This document shows positions 1-9,345 of a stretch of DNA of 64,000 nt, in pieces. The position numbers were made by a program, and so were the translations under genes. The DNA is from an uncultured Maribacter sp. (GTDB lineage: Bacteria > Bacteroidota > Bacteroidia > Flavobacteriales > Flavobacteriaceae), in the NCBI GenBank assembly GCA_947493885.1, contig CANLTE010000003.1, forward strand, positions 372,001 to 436,000, written 5' to 3'. A model generated the notes under the pieces. The model searched no databases, was not told where the DNA came from, and worked only from the letters and a program-made list of their open reading frames with translations. How positions within the stretch are numbered: the first letter of the stretch is position 1; each line of letters starts with the position of its first letter.

Positions 1-237
1 ACTACAATGATGAGTTTTATTTTAGATAGAATCGAAGACCAAAATATAAAAATTGGAAAGCACGTTGCAAGGCATAACAACGCCATTATAAACTTTTATT
101 ACACTCCTACAGTTTTAACAACCAATTCTTTAATTTTTGATAAAGAAAAAATGGCAAGTTGGTGGAAAAGCGGGTTTAATTTTGCCAAGCATAAAAACAC
201 GCAACAAAACCAAATTGAGCCTATTTCGGAAACTTAG
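1..237 (+). CDS. C-terminal part of an unidentified protein (partial at window edge)
   Basis: The reading frame is open from the first base of the window to the TAG at 235-237. The gene may therefore begin outside the window, although an ATG pair at positions 7 and 10 could also start a 76-residue protein. The product is basic and Asn/Lys-rich, with an aromatic stretch near the middle and a polar tail, and has no signal peptide or membrane segment. I do not recognise the family. It converges with the minus-strand gene ending at 241, leaving only 3 bases between the two stops, which favours a real gene end here. Confidence 0.45.
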   Translation, partial: TTMMSFILDRIEDQNIKIGKHVARHNNAIINFYYTPTVLTTNSLIFDKEKMASWWKSGFNFAKHKNTQQNQIEPISET

Positions 238-240
238 GTA

Positions 241-759
241 TTACCAAAGTTCACCTATTTCCTTTTTTACAAACGCTAATGCTGTTGCTGATGGAGAAGC
301 CTTATCCATGGTTTCATTCAAAACATCTTCACGTAACTTGTCAGCAGAGTCTGTTTCGCTCATGGCGGCTTTGCGTATCATTTGTATTGTGGCACTTTTT
401 GCTGCTTTAATAACATTCCAGCAATCGTCGGTCATATAAATTTGTTGTGACAAATTGTGCTCATATTCTGTTTCAATGCTTTGTATTAATAAGCTTTCAT
501 ACTTATTTTTATCCGAAGATTTAGGGCCAACACGTACGACCAAACTCGGAATTGCAATTCGCTCCAAAAATAAAGCCATGCGTTCATAAGCTTGTAAACG
601 TATTGGTAATGTGTTTGTTTGAGAATCTTTATGAAGTAAATAACGCCTGCGACCTTCTTCGTTATTGGTGTGCATTCTAAAAAAATAAAAAGCTATTGCT
701 CCGGTTACTACTGATGGCAATAAATATGCAAAAAGTTGAAAAATTTGGTCTCCAGTCAT
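241..759 (-). CDS. conserved hypothetical protein with one N-terminal membrane segment
   Basis: The 172-residue product begins with a hydrophobic segment at about residues 8-27 (LFAYLLPSVVTGAIAFYFF). A charged, Arg-rich juxtamembrane stretch and a largely helical cytosolic domain follow. The layout suggests a single-pass inner-membrane protein with its bulk in the cytoplasm. It contains no enzymatic motif I can name, and I do not recognise a characterised family. It is transcribed away from the agarase-like gene across a 309-base gap, so it is probably a single-gene unit. Real-gene status is supported by the length, the clean end 3 bases from the convergent neighbour and a normal amino-acid composition. 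Confidence 0.7.
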   Translation of the reverse strand: MTGDQIFQLFAYLLPSVVTGAIAFYFFRMHTNNEEGRRRYLLHKDSQTNTLPIRLQAYERMALFLERIAIPSLVVRVGPKSSDKNKYESLLIQSIETEYEHNLSQQIYMTDDCWNVIKAAKSATIQMIRKAAMSETDSADKLREDVLNETMDKASPSATALAFVKKEIGELW

Positions 760-1068
760 TATTTTGGTTGGTTTTTGATTACTGAAAATTAAAACGGCTG
801 TTTTTTGGAATTAGTATTTCTGCTGATATCATTTTATAATCAAAATTTACGCAATGGAAATATATAGTTAATTAAGAAAAGCTGTGCTCAGACTATTAAA
901 TGCGGGTAATTTCGATTAAAAACTAAGGTCATCAAGTTTTAGTCAAGTTATTTATTAGGCTTAATAACGACTCATATGTTAATTTTGAGAGTCGTTAATT
1001 GTTAATGTCGCAAAAGATGAGTCCTATAGTTACGATATTCTAAATTATATGTTTAAGTAAAGATTTTT
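760..1068. other. 309-base intergenic region between divergent genes
   Basis: No gene is visible. The right half holds a 9-base inverted repeat flanking a Bacteroidetes-type -7 box (listed separately), which is probably the promoter/operator of the agarase-like gene at 1069. I see nothing else that I can interpret in the left part. Confidence 0.5.
965..997 (+). promoter_or_regulatory. Operator-like inverted repeat around a -7 box, upstream of the GH16 gene
   Basis: TAACGACTC at 965-973 and GAGTCGTTA at 989-997 form a perfect 9-base inverted repeat with a 15-base spacer. Within the spacer, TAATTTTG at 980-987 matches the Bacteroidetes -7 consensus TAnnTTTG. A dimeric regulator bound here would cover the promoter. 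Transcription would begin near 993-997, giving a leader of about 75 bases before the ATG at 1069. No clear TTTG -33 element was found at the expected distance. The regulator is unknown. Confidence 0.5.
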
Positions 1069-2139
1069 ATGAAAAAGGTAATGTTATTTTTAGTTTTAAG
1101 TATAGCTATACAATCATGTTCTAGTTCAAGTAAAGAAATAGAAGATGATACCAAACCCGATAGCGAAATTCCAAAGGTAGAACAAGAACCTGAGCAAGAG
1201 CCTGAACCTGAACCAGAGCCTACCACCGATTGGAAAGCTATTCCCGTACCAGCTAGCCCTGGAGATGGAAAATCATGGGAGTTTCAAGAAGATTTTTCTG
1301 ATGATTTTAACTATGTATTTGAGCCAGTTACAACCTTAACCACTTTTGGAAATAAGTGGACGAACTTTTATCACAATACATGGCAAGGTCCAGGACCAAC
1401 TACTTGGAAACATGAGAATGTAAGAGTAAGTGATGGTGAGCTTTTGATTCATGCATCAAGGGTTGATGGAGAAACTAAACAGTTTAATTCGGGTAATCAG
1501 TCATACAATATGGCAGTAACCAGATTAGGGTGTGTTACATCATCTAAGAGAGTACAATACCCCGTTTTTGTGGAAGCACGTGTTAAAATAGCAAATGCAT
1601 TTTTTGCTTCTAATGTTTGGATGCTTAGCCCCGATGATACTCAAGAAATAGATATTTTGGAATCTTACGGAGCACAAAACACTAGAAACGATCAAGAATG
1701 GTTTAGTCAGCGATTACATATAAGTCATCATGTTTTTATAAGAGACCCTTTTCAAGACTACCAACCAAAAGACGACAGTACTTGGTATGCTGGTACCGAA
1801 CCAACTTTATGGTCTAATGAGTGGTTACGAATTGGCGTATACTGGAAAAGTCCAACAGAACTTGAGTACTATTTAAACGGAGAACTTATTAAAACTATGG
1901 AAAGCTTAGATAATGTAGGAGGGAAGGATGGTATTGATCCTTTAAACTATACATCTCCAACTGGAAATAGTGAGGATAGAACTGGTCTTAGTAAAGAAAT
2001 GGATATTATTATTAACGCTGAAGTACAAAACTGGAATGCTGCGGCAGGGAGAACACCAACTGATGAAGAACTCTTAAATGAAGATGATCATACCTTTAGA
2101 GTGGACTGGATTCGTATATTTAAACCAGTAGACAATTAA
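1069..2139 (+). CDS. GH16 beta-agarase/beta-porphyranase-like lipoprotein
   Basis: This is a secreted endo-hydrolase, probably acting on agar or porphyran galactans, and anchored as a lipoprotein. Residues 1-17 form a lipoprotein signal ending in Cys17 (lipobox IQSC). A Ser-rich stretch and a long Glu/Pro linker (about residues 38-52) follow, as is usual for surface-exposed Bacteroidetes enzymes. The GH16 catalytic motif EIDILE lies at residues 193-198, with E193 as predicted nucleophile, D195 as assistant and E198 as acid/base. The C-terminus (GRTPTDEEL ... VDWIRIFKP) resembles agarases and porphyranases rather than laminarinases. I cannot separate agarase from porphyranase specificity by eye. 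No SusC/SusD pair or sulfatase lies alongside, so it is an isolated polysaccharidase gene rather than part of a full PUL. A bidirectional terminator follows at 2163-2195. Confidence 0.88.
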   Translation: MKKVMLFLVLSIAIQSCSSSSKEIEDDTKPDSEIPKVEQEPEQEPEPEPEPTTDWKAIPVPASPGDGKSWEFQEDFSDDFNYVFEPVTTLTTFGNKWTNFYHNTWQGPGPTTWKHENVRVSDGELLIHASRVDGETKQFNSGNQSYNMAVTRLGCVTSSKRVQYPVFVEARVKIANAFFASNVWMLSPDDTQEIDILESYGAQNTRNDQEWFSQRLHISHHVFIRDPFQDYQPKDDSTWYAGTEPTLWSNEWLRIGVYWKSPTELEYYLNGELIKTMESLDNVGGKDGIDPLNYTSPTGNSEDRTGLSKEMDIIINAEVQNWNAAAGRTPTDEELLNEDDHTFRVDWIRIFKPVDN

Positions 2140-2162
2140 CATAATCTTTTATCTACTTATAT

Positions 2163-2195
2163 AAAAAAACGGCTATAATATTATAGCCGTTTTTT
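2163..2195. terminator. Bidirectional rho-independent terminator
   Basis: A perfect 22-base palindrome (2169-2190, arms ACGGCTATAAT and ATTATAGCCGT) is flanked by an A-run on the left and a T-run on the right. It can end transcription of both the agarase-like gene (+) and the OmpA-like gene (-), whose stops lie on either side. Confidence 0.85.
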
Positions 2196-2218
2196 GTGTT
2201 TTGTTAGTAATAACAACC

Positions 2219-2995
2219 TTAGTTTCCATTTTTTATTTGGTCGCGAAGTGCCGTGTAAAAACGTTCATAATCTGGGTGCAGTTTTAAGCTTACGCCTTCT
2301 TTAAAACCGCCGTCTTTTGCCTTTGAAACAATTCGTTTCGGAGCTATTTTAAACTGTTGTAACAGAGCTGAAGAAATAGCGGCTGCTTGTTGGTTAGAAA
2401 CATGAAACTCACCAGTCATACTAAGTCCTTCAACGGTAATCCCCATTTTAGGGTTAGCTTTTAATACATTCGCTACTTTTTCAAGCCATGTAATTCCTGT
2501 TTCAGAAATGGTATTACCTGTATCATTTCCAAAAACAGTAGTTAAACTATTGGAAAGTATTACTGTACCCCCATCTACTTTTATTTTGGCATCATCACCT
2601 AAAACTTGCTTTGCTCTGGTAAGTAAAACTACTGCTGTAGAATCGTTTATACTAATACCATCATTTATAAGTTTTAATTGACTCTCTTTTTCTTCCAATT
2701 GAGCCAAAGCTTTATTTACGTTTTCAGAATTCTTATTAGAAACTTGAGCAAAATTGTTTAAACTTTTTAATAAGGTTGCATTTGCATTTTGCAATTCTAA
2801 GACCTGAGATTCATAAGATTCGGCTTTAGCAGAACTTAAACTTGCTTTTTTTCTTACCTCAGCCAACTGAGTGGTTGTAGTGTCCAATGCTGTTCGTAGG
2901 CGTTCTACTTCTTCTAAAAGGTCTCTTCTTGATTGCCCTTGTAAACTTCCAAAAGCTACGAGCAAAACAAAAAGTAATACGTAATTTCTATTCAT
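2219..2995 (-). CDS. OmpA/MotB-like envelope protein with N-terminal coiled coil
   Basis: The start is placed at the ATG at 2995 (protein beginning MNRNYVLLF), because it gives a good signal peptide with cleavage after about residue 20. A longer in-frame start at 3034 would put a polar tail before it. After the signal, residues of about 22-115 are rich in heptad-like Leu, Glu and Gln and predict a coiled coil. The C-terminal half (about 125-240) resembles an OmpA-like peptidoglycan-binding fold: an ITVEGLSMTG strand followed by an NQQAAAISSAL helix, the place where OmpA proteins carry a GHTD motif and a helix listing individual Ser/Arg. The canonical GHTD is absent, so peptidoglycan binding is an inference. 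It probably spans the periplasm. Confidence 0.7.
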   Translation of the reverse strand: MNRNYVLLFVLLVAFGSLQGQSRRDLLEEVERLRTALDTTTTQLAEVRKKASLSSAKAESYESQVLELQNANATLLKSLNNFAQVSNKNSENVNKALAQLEEKESQLKLINDGISINDSTAVVLLTRAKQVLGDDAKIKVDGGTVILSNSLTTVFGNDTGNTISETGITWLEKVANVLKANPKMGITVEGLSMTGEFHVSNQQAAAISSALLQQFKIAPKRIVSKAKDGGFKEGVSLKLHPDYERFYTALRDQIKNGN

Positions 2996-3042
2996 ATTAT
3001 ACTGGTATTTATATGATGACAAAGATAATAGCAAATTATAAA

Positions 3043-4611
3043 CTAGCTATCTTTATTAGTATTTCCTCCTAAATATTCACATTCATGTAGTTTATGAACA
3101 TCAGAAAACGCTACCTCAGCCTTATGATATCCATAAGTAGATGCTAAGCTTTTGTTCAGCTTAGAATCATCTACATTTACTTGAACGTCTTCCATAGTAA
3201 ATTCACATGGATGTTCGTAACCCGCAGCATGGGTAATTTCTAAGAACTCTTTTCTAAAGGTCTTAAAATACTGTGCAAGTCTATCAGCTTTTAGCGGCAC
3301 ATCTATCCCTTTTTGTAACCACTTACTTTGCGTAGCTATTCCAGCAGGACATCTGTTAGTATGGCATATTTGCGCTTGAATACAACCTATACTCATCATT
3401 GCCTCGCGAGCTACATTTATGCAGTCTACACCCATAGCAAAAGCCATTGCAGCCTTAGCTGGAAAACCCAGTTTACCACTGCCTATAAAAACAATTCTAT
3501 CCGTTAATTGTTTATCTAAAAAAACTTTATACAAACTAGAAAAACCGTATACCCAAGGTAAAGAAACATGGTCTGCAAAACTCGGAGGTGCAGCTCCTGT
3601 TCCTCCTTCGCCACCATCAACAGTAATAAAGTCGGGGCCTTTTCCAGTTTTAATCATTAACTCTGCTAATTCCTTCCATTGATCTAACTTTCCAACGGCA
3701 CCTTTTATACCCACTGGAAGTCCCGTTTGTTCTGCAATGTCCTCAATTAATTGCATTAATTCAGGAATAGAACTAAAAGCTTTGTGTGTAGATGGAGATA
3801 AAACATCTTTACCTACCTCAACACCTCTTATCTTAGCTATTTCTGGAGTAATTTTTGCCCCAGGTAGCACTCCTCCTTTACCCGGTTTTGCCCCTTGTGA
3901 CAGTTTAATTTCAACAGCCTTTATACATGGATTTTCATCAACCAAAATTTTTAATTTTTCCATAGAAAAATTACCTTCCTTACTACGTACACCGAAATAT
4001 CCTGTTCCGAAATGAAAAACCACATCACCACCATTTTTGTGATAGGGAGAAAGACCTCCTTCTCCCGTATTGTGGTATGCCGATGCCTTTTCAACTCCCT
4101 TGTTTAAAGCCTCAACCGCGGCTGCTGACAATGAACCAAAGCTCATGGCAGAAACATTTATAACAGAAGCTGGTCTGTATGGCTTTTTTCTTTTATTATA
4201 TTCTCCAATAATCTTAGCACATGGTAAAAAGGTTTTATCTATAGCGTTTGGATGGTTCTCCAAAACCTTATACGCCATCATCTGATTTTTTATAAAAACG
4301 TGCTGATGTGCATAAATATCTCTATCAGTACCAAAGCCTTCATAATTATTTTCATTTTTAGCAGAAGCATAAATCCATCCGCGTTCAATTCTATTAAAAG
4401 GAAGCTCCTCTCTGTTATTAGCTACAAAGTATTGTCTCATCTCAGGACCAATACTCTCTAACCAATAGCGTAAATGACCAACTACAGGAAAATTATGACT
4501 AATTGTGTGTGCTCTTTGAAAAAAAATATCTCTAATTGCTACAATAAATATTATTATAATAATCCAAAACCACCATTGTATGCTAGAGATAAATTCTAAA
4601 ACGGAATCCAT
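3043..4611 (-). CDS. FMN-binding glutamate synthase family protein, membrane-anchored
   Basis: The 522-residue protein corresponds to the FMN/synthase half of GltB (the archaeal-type GltS-like family), without the amidotransferase or the NADPH subunit. A hydrophobic helix at residues 13-28 precedes the domain and probably anchors it to the membrane. The flavin-barrel core carries EGGLSPYHKNGG, KLSQGAKPGKGG and TVDGGEGGTGAAP. A cysteine cluster near residue 410 (CIQAQICHTNRCPAG) matches the iron-sulfur ligands of glutamate synthases. Family members without the other domains have unproven substrates, so actual glutamate formation is inferred. It sits 30 bases downstream of the M20 peptidase gene on the same strand and may be cotranscribed with it. 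Confidence 0.88.
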   Translation of the reverse strand: MDSVLEFISSIQWWFWIIIIIFIVAIRDIFFQRAHTISHNFPVVGHLRYWLESIGPEMRQYFVANNREELPFNRIERGWIYASAKNENNYEGFGTDRDIYAHQHVFIKNQMMAYKVLENHPNAIDKTFLPCAKIIGEYNKRKKPYRPASVINVSAMSFGSLSAAAVEALNKGVEKASAYHNTGEGGLSPYHKNGGDVVFHFGTGYFGVRSKEGNFSMEKLKILVDENPCIKAVEIKLSQGAKPGKGGVLPGAKITPEIAKIRGVEVGKDVLSPSTHKAFSSIPELMQLIEDIAEQTGLPVGIKGAVGKLDQWKELAELMIKTGKGPDFITVDGGEGGTGAAPPSFADHVSLPWVYGFSSLYKVFLDKQLTDRIVFIGSGKLGFPAKAAMAFAMGVDCINVAREAMMSIGCIQAQICHTNRCPAGIATQSKWLQKGIDVPLKADRLAQYFKTFRKEFLEITHAAGYEHPCEFTMEDVQVNVDDSKLNKSLASTYGYHKAEVAFSDVHKLHECEYLGGNTNKDS

Positions 4612-4641
4612 AAACTGAACTGTATTTTTTAATAAATTTTA

Positions 4642-5916
4642 TTACTGATTTAAAAAATCTAAGCTTAATTCGCTTAAAGTTTTAACACCCAAAAGTAATC
4701 CACTATCATCAATTTTAAAGTCTGGTGTGTGATGCGGGTAAGGAACTTTGTTTCCTGGAGTCATTCCACCTAGAAAAAAATAAAACCCAGGAACTTCCCT
4801 TTGAAAATATGAAAAATCTTCGGCACCCGTAATTGCTTTTTGAGTTTGTACATTATCTATCCCTGCAACACGTTGCATGGTAGGCACCATTTTAACAACT
4901 AAGTCAGGATCATTATAAGTAATATCGGTGGTTTCCTTTATTTCAATAGTAGCTTCGCCTCCATATGTTTTGGCTATTCCGGATACCATTTCTTCCATAC
5001 GCTTATTTATATGTTCTTTCATTCCATAATCTAAAGTTCTTATAGTACCAATCATTTCAGCACTTTCTGGAATTATATTATAACGGACACCACTTGTAAT
5101 TTTACCAACAGTTATTACTGCAGCTTCATTAGTTAAATTAGCTTCTCTACTAATAATGGTTTGTAACCCATCAATAATTTTTGCACTAATTAAAATGGGG
5201 TCCACACCGGACCATGGTTGAGAACCATGACTTTGTTTACCTTTTACTTTTATGGTAAAACTCTGTGCTGCCGCCATTGTACCACCAGATTTGTACCTAA
5301 TTACACCAACAGGTGTTTGCGAGTTAATATGTAAACCAAAAATAGCATCAACATCAGGGTTTTTAAGTACACCTTCTTTAACCATTAGCAAAGCTCCTCC
5401 TTCTTCACCTTCCGGTGGACCTTCTTCTGCTGGTTGAAAAATAAACTTTATAGTTCCTTTTATTTTATCTTTATTTTTTGATAATACTTCCGCAACTCCC
5501 ATTAAAATAGCAATATGCGTATCATGACCGCAAGCATGCATAACGCCAACATTTTCACCACCAAATTCAGTAACAACTTTAGATTTAAAAGATAAATCGT
5601 TACGCTCAGTAACTGGTAATGCATCAATATCGGCTCTAAGTGCAACCACTTTTCCAGGTTGATTTCCTTTTAATAGTGCAACTACACCAGTATGCGCAAT
5701 TCCCGTTTGCACCTCCATGCCCAATTCTTTTAAATGCTTGGCTATTTTTTCTGCAGTTTTAAATTCTCTGTTACTCAGTTCTGGATACTGATGAAAATGC
5801 CTTCTCCATTGTATTACTTTTTCTTCAATCGCATCATAATTTTTTTCGCCAATTTTTTCTTGAGCCACAAGCGATAAACCCATTATAAAGGCAAAAATTG
5901 TTAAAATTCTTTTCAT
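4642..5916 (-). CDS. M20D family amidohydrolase (N-acyl-amino-acid/hippurate hydrolase type), exported
   Basis: This is a two-metal carboxypeptidase/aminoacylase that removes acyl groups from N-acylated amino acids. The first 19 residues form a signal peptide ending VAQ, so it acts in the periplasm. Metal-binding motifs are visible as MHACGHDTHIA (H127-H131-D132 region) and QPAEEGPPEGEEGG (general base E164/E165). The C-terminal metal site appears as PGFYFFLGG and the YPHHTPDF motif near residues 395-405. The length of 424 residues is normal for the family. The exact substrate (hippurate, IAA-amino acid or N-acetyl amino acids) cannot be read from sequence. Confidence 0.9.
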   Translation of the reverse strand: MKRILTIFAFIMGLSLVAQEKIGEKNYDAIEEKVIQWRRHFHQYPELSNREFKTAEKIAKHLKELGMEVQTGIAHTGVVALLKGNQPGKVVALRADIDALPVTERNDLSFKSKVVTEFGGENVGVMHACGHDTHIAILMGVAEVLSKNKDKIKGTIKFIFQPAEEGPPEGEEGGALLMVKEGVLKNPDVDAIFGLHINSQTPVGVIRYKSGGTMAAAQSFTIKVKGKQSHGSQPWSGVDPILISAKIIDGLQTIISREANLTNEAAVITVGKITSGVRYNIIPESAEMIGTIRTLDYGMKEHINKRMEEMVSGIAKTYGGEATIEIKETTDITYNDPDLVVKMVPTMQRVAGIDNVQTQKAITGAEDFSYFQREVPGFYFFLGGMTPGNKVPYPHHTPDFKIDDSGLLLGVKTLSELSLDFLNQ

Positions 5917-6114
5917 ATTTATTTGTGTTTAATTAGTCCATAATTTTCACACCCTAACTCAATAAGGTGTATAAATATATTCAAATTGAAAAGATATTCT
6001 ATAGTATGTCTACTATTTCTATAAACCTTTATTTATTTGTTCATAATTATTAAAAGGCAAGCTGTTTCAACATCTTATTTATGGCTAAATTCACACTTTA
6101 AAAAAGGTTAGGAA

Positions 6115-8442
6115 TTGAGCAGTTTTATAAACGAATTAAATGAAGCCCAAAAAGCACCCGTTATTCATAAAGATGGGGCATTAATGGTAATAGCAGGCGC
6201 AGGTTCTGGTAAAACCAGAGTACTTACATATCGCATTGCGCACCTTATGAATCAAGGCGTAGATGCTTTTAACATACTAGCACTTACTTTTACTAATAAG
6301 GCAGCACGTGAGATGAAAATGCGAATTGCTTCCATTGTTGGTGGTTCAGAAACCAAAAACCTCTGGATGGGTACTTTTCATTCTGTATTTGCCAAACTGC
6401 TTAGAATAGAGGGTAACAAACTTGGTTTTCCAAGTAATTTTACAATTTATGATACTCAAGATTCTCAACGTTTAATTGCTTCCATTATTAAAGAGATGGG
6501 ACTGGATAAGGACATTTATAAGTACAAACAAGTACAAAACAGAATATCCTCTTATAAAAACAGTCTAATTACAGTTAAAGCCTATTTTAATGACCAAGAT
6601 TTGGTTGAAGCTGATGCCATGGCTAAAAGACCTAGAATGGGCGAAATATATCAGAATTATGTAGAAAGATGCTTTAAGGCTGGAGCTATGGATTTTGATG
6701 ACTTGCTTTTACGAACAAATGAACTTTTAAATCGTTTTCCTGATGTATTAATGAAATATCAAGACCGATTTAGATATATTTTGGTTGATGAGTATCAAGA
6801 TACCAATCATTCTCAATACCTTATTGTAAAAGCACTCTCTGATAGATATCAAAATATATGTGTTGTAGGGGATGATGCGCAAAGTATTTATTCTTTTAGA
6901 GGAGCTAACATTAGCAACATTTTAAATTTTCAAAAAGATTATAAAGATGCGGTAATGTATAGGTTAGAACAAAATTACAGGTCTACCAGAAATATAGTAA
7001 ATGCTGCAAATTCAGTAATAGCCAATAATACAAAACAATTAGAAAAAGTAGTTTGGACGGATAATGATGATGGACCAAAAATAAAAATTCACCGAAGTAT
7101 TACTGATGCTGAGGAAGGCCGATTTGTAGCGGGTTCTATTTTTGAAAATAAAATGCAAGAACAACTGTCTAATGGTGATTTTACAGTGCTTTATCGTACC
7201 AATTCGCAATCCAGGGCTATTGAAGATGCCTTGCGCAAAAGAGACATCCCATATAGAATTTATGGAGGATTATCTTTCTACCAGAGAAAAGAAATTAAAG
7301 ATGTACTCGCGTATTTACGACTTGTTATTAATCCAAAGGACGAGGAAGCGTTAAAGCGTATTATAAACTTTCCAGCAAGAGGTATTGGCGCAACTACTGT
7401 TGATAAATTAGTGGTAGCTGCAAATCATTATGGGCGTTCTGTTTTTGAAGTTATGGAAAATATTGACCGTATTGATTTAAAAATTAATTCAGGCACTAAG
7501 AGAAAGCTGCATGATTTTATAACCATGGTTAAAAGCTTTCAAATAATGAATGAAGGGGCTGATGCTTTTACCCTTGCAGAACACGTTTCCAAAAAAACAG
7601 GTCTTTTACTGGAATACAAAAAAGACGGTACTCCAGAAGGTATTGCCAAAATGGAAAACATTGAGGAGTTACTTAATGGTATAAAAGATTTCGTTGAAGG
7701 GCAAAAAGAACTTGCAGATGCAACAGGAAACATTAGTGAGTTTCTAGAAGATGTTGCTTTGGCTACAGATTTAGATAATGATGCTGGAGATGATGACCGC
7801 GTTGCATTAATGACTATTCACACTGCAAAAGGATTGGAGTTTCCTCATGTATATATCGTTGGTATGGAGGAAGATTTGTTTCCTTCAGCAATGAGTATGA
7901 ATACCAGAAGCGAGTTGGAAGAGGAGCGTAGACTATTTTATGTTGCTATTACGCGTGCGGAAAAACAAGCCTATTTAACATATACTCAAAATAGATATCG
8001 GTGGGGTAAGCTTGTTGATGCGGAACCCAGTAGATTTATTGAAGAAATTGACGAAAAATATGTTGAAAACCTTACTCCAGTAACAAAAACCTATCAATTT
8101 AAATCGTTTGTAGATAATGATATTTTTGGAGAAGTAGATAAAAGTAAATTCCGTCAAAGCAAACCAAAGACGGGAACGCCTCCAATTGTGGGCAAACCAA
8201 GTGAAAATCAGTTAAAACGTTTGCGTAAACTAAAACCCGAATTATCTTCTCCCACAGAAAACACAAATACAATTGACCCTAATCTAACTCCTGGAGCTTT
8301 AGTGAATCATACCAGATTTGGTAGAGGTAAAGTAATTAAAATAGAAGGTGTCGGAAGTGATAAAAAAGCGGAAATTCAGTTTGATAAAGGCGACATAAAA
8401 AAACTATTATTACGCTTTGCAAAGTTAGAAGTGATTTCGTAA
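6115..8442 (+). CDS. UvrD/PcrA-type superfamily 1 DNA helicase
   Basis: This is an ATP-dependent 3'-5' helicase for repair and replication-fork processing. It starts at a TTG, because no in-frame ATG lies between the upstream stop and the Walker A motif. Motifs in order are motif I AGAGSGKT (27-34), motif II VDEYQD, motif III VGDDAQSIYSFRGA, motif IV QNYRS, motif V MTIHTAKGLEFPHVY and motif VI YVAITRAEK. The C-terminal 50 residues form the small Tudor-like domain found in PcrA, with GALVNHTRFGRGKV. At 775 residues it has the size usual for Bacteroidetes PcrA homologues. A hairpin terminator follows at 8467-8496. Confidence 0.93.
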   Translation: MSSFINELNEAQKAPVIHKDGALMVIAGAGSGKTRVLTYRIAHLMNQGVDAFNILALTFTNKAAREMKMRIASIVGGSETKNLWMGTFHSVFAKLLRIEGNKLGFPSNFTIYDTQDSQRLIASIIKEMGLDKDIYKYKQVQNRISSYKNSLITVKAYFNDQDLVEADAMAKRPRMGEIYQNYVERCFKAGAMDFDDLLLRTNELLNRFPDVLMKYQDRFRYILVDEYQDTNHSQYLIVKALSDRYQNICVVGDDAQSIYSFRGANISNILNFQKDYKDAVMYRLEQNYRSTRNIVNAANSVIANNTKQLEKVVWTDNDDGPKIKIHRSITDAEEGRFVAGSIFENKMQEQLSNGDFTVLYRTNSQSRAIEDALRKRDIPYRIYGGLSFYQRKEIKDVLAYLRLVINPKDEEALKRIINFPARGIGATTVDKLVVAANHYGRSVFEVMENIDRIDLKINSGTKRKLHDFITMVKSFQIMNEGADAFTLAEHVSKKTGLLLEYKKDGTPEGIAKMENIEELLNGIKDFVEGQKELADATGNISEFLEDVALATDLDNDAGDDDRVALMTIHTAKGLEFPHVYIVGMEEDLFPSAMSMNTRSELEEERRLFYVAITRAEKQAYLTYTQNRYRWGKLVDAEPSRFIEEIDEKYVENLTPVTKTYQFKSFVDNDIFGEVDKSKFRQSKPKTGTPPIVGKPSENQLKRLRKLKPELSSPTENTNTIDPNLTPGALVNHTRFGRGKVIKIEGVGSDKKAEIQFDKGDIKKLLLRFAKLEVIS

Positions 8443-8466
8443 TTCAACGTATTGAGATACTTAAAA

Positions 8467-8496
8467 GACAGGAGCTCATTTTTTTGAACTCCTGTC
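8467..8496. terminator. Terminator hairpin between convergent genes
   Basis: GACAGGAGCTCA (8467-8478) pairs with TGAACTCCTGTC (8485-8496) in a 12-base stem with one G-T pair and a T-rich loop. It lies between the convergent UvrD-type (+) and NmrA-like (-) genes, and is followed by T-rich sequence on the plus strand. Confidence 0.75.
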
Positions 8497-8502
8497 CTTA
8501 TT

Positions 8503-9147
8503 TTATAAGTTATATATAAACGGAGCTTCTCCAATGTAAGTAGCATCTTCCAATTGCTGAATTAAAAACAAGGCTAAATTAGTAGCACTTATTTTTTCGC
8601 CAACACAATCAGTCATACTTATTTCAACCTCATTTTCCTCTTCGGTAAGTTCAATTAAAGGTAATCGAACCAGTGTCCAATCTAATTTACTTTGTTGTAA
8701 AAGCTCATATTCCTTTTGCCTATCAGCCGTGGACTTAGGAAAATTTGCGTACATCCAATCTGTAGAGAATTTGGTTTTAGGACTCTTTTTATCAAAATTT
8801 GTGTCTACATTTAATCCAGTAACCGCTACATATTTTTTTATTTGCAAGGCATGCATTGCAGTTACAATATTATTTGTCGCGGTACTAAAAATTGTGGGTT
8901 TACTGGGAGGAACACCTGCTCCTAAAGTACTTATAACAGCATTACAACCACTAAGTAATTTTAAAACAGTATTGTAATTACTTACATTACCATGAACTAC
9001 TTCAACCAAAGAACTATCAACAGTAAAATTTTGTGGATTTCGAACTAGAACTTTTATCTGAAGTCCCTTATTCAATAATTGCTGGACAACATATTTTCCT
9101 GACTTTCCTGTGCCACCTATAACGGCAACTTTATAATTTATTTTCAT
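8503..9147 (-). CDS. NAD(P)-binding NmrA/SDR-a5-like protein
   Basis: This is an atypical short-chain dehydrogenase of the NmrA/HSCARG or flavin-reductase-like type. The nucleotide-binding motif is VIGGTGKSGKYV at residues 9-20 (GxxGxxG form), followed by an Arg-bearing strand (VLVRNPQNF) typical of NADP binding. The usual Tyr-x-x-x-Lys pair is not evident. A WMYANFPKS... DRQKEYELLQQS region matches NmrA-like sensors and reductases. At 214 residues it is normal for the group. Substrate and partner are unknown. It is a monocistronic gene, convergent with the helicase. Confidence 0.8.
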   Translation of the reverse strand: MKINYKVAVIGGTGKSGKYVVQQLLNKGLQIKVLVRNPQNFTVDSSLVEVVHGNVSNYNTVLKLLSGCNAVISTLGAGVPPSKPTIFSTATNNIVTAMHALQIKKYVAVTGLNVDTNFDKKSPKTKFSTDWMYANFPKSTADRQKEYELLQQSKLDWTLVRLPLIELTEEENEVEISMTDCVGEKISATNLALFLIQQLEDATYIGEAPFIYNL

Positions 9148-9345
9148 TATTTCTCTAGATATTATTAAACATAAAATTGTAATCGGTATGAAAATACCAA
9201 CAATGCGTCAGACAAAAGCGCGGCTGACCTAAACTTAAATTTCTATGTTATTAAGAGAATATAATACTCCAAAGGTAATTAATAAAAGCTGTCCGTTAGT
9301 AATCATGAAAAAATATTGCGTAATTTGTTTTAAGGCTTAGTAAAT

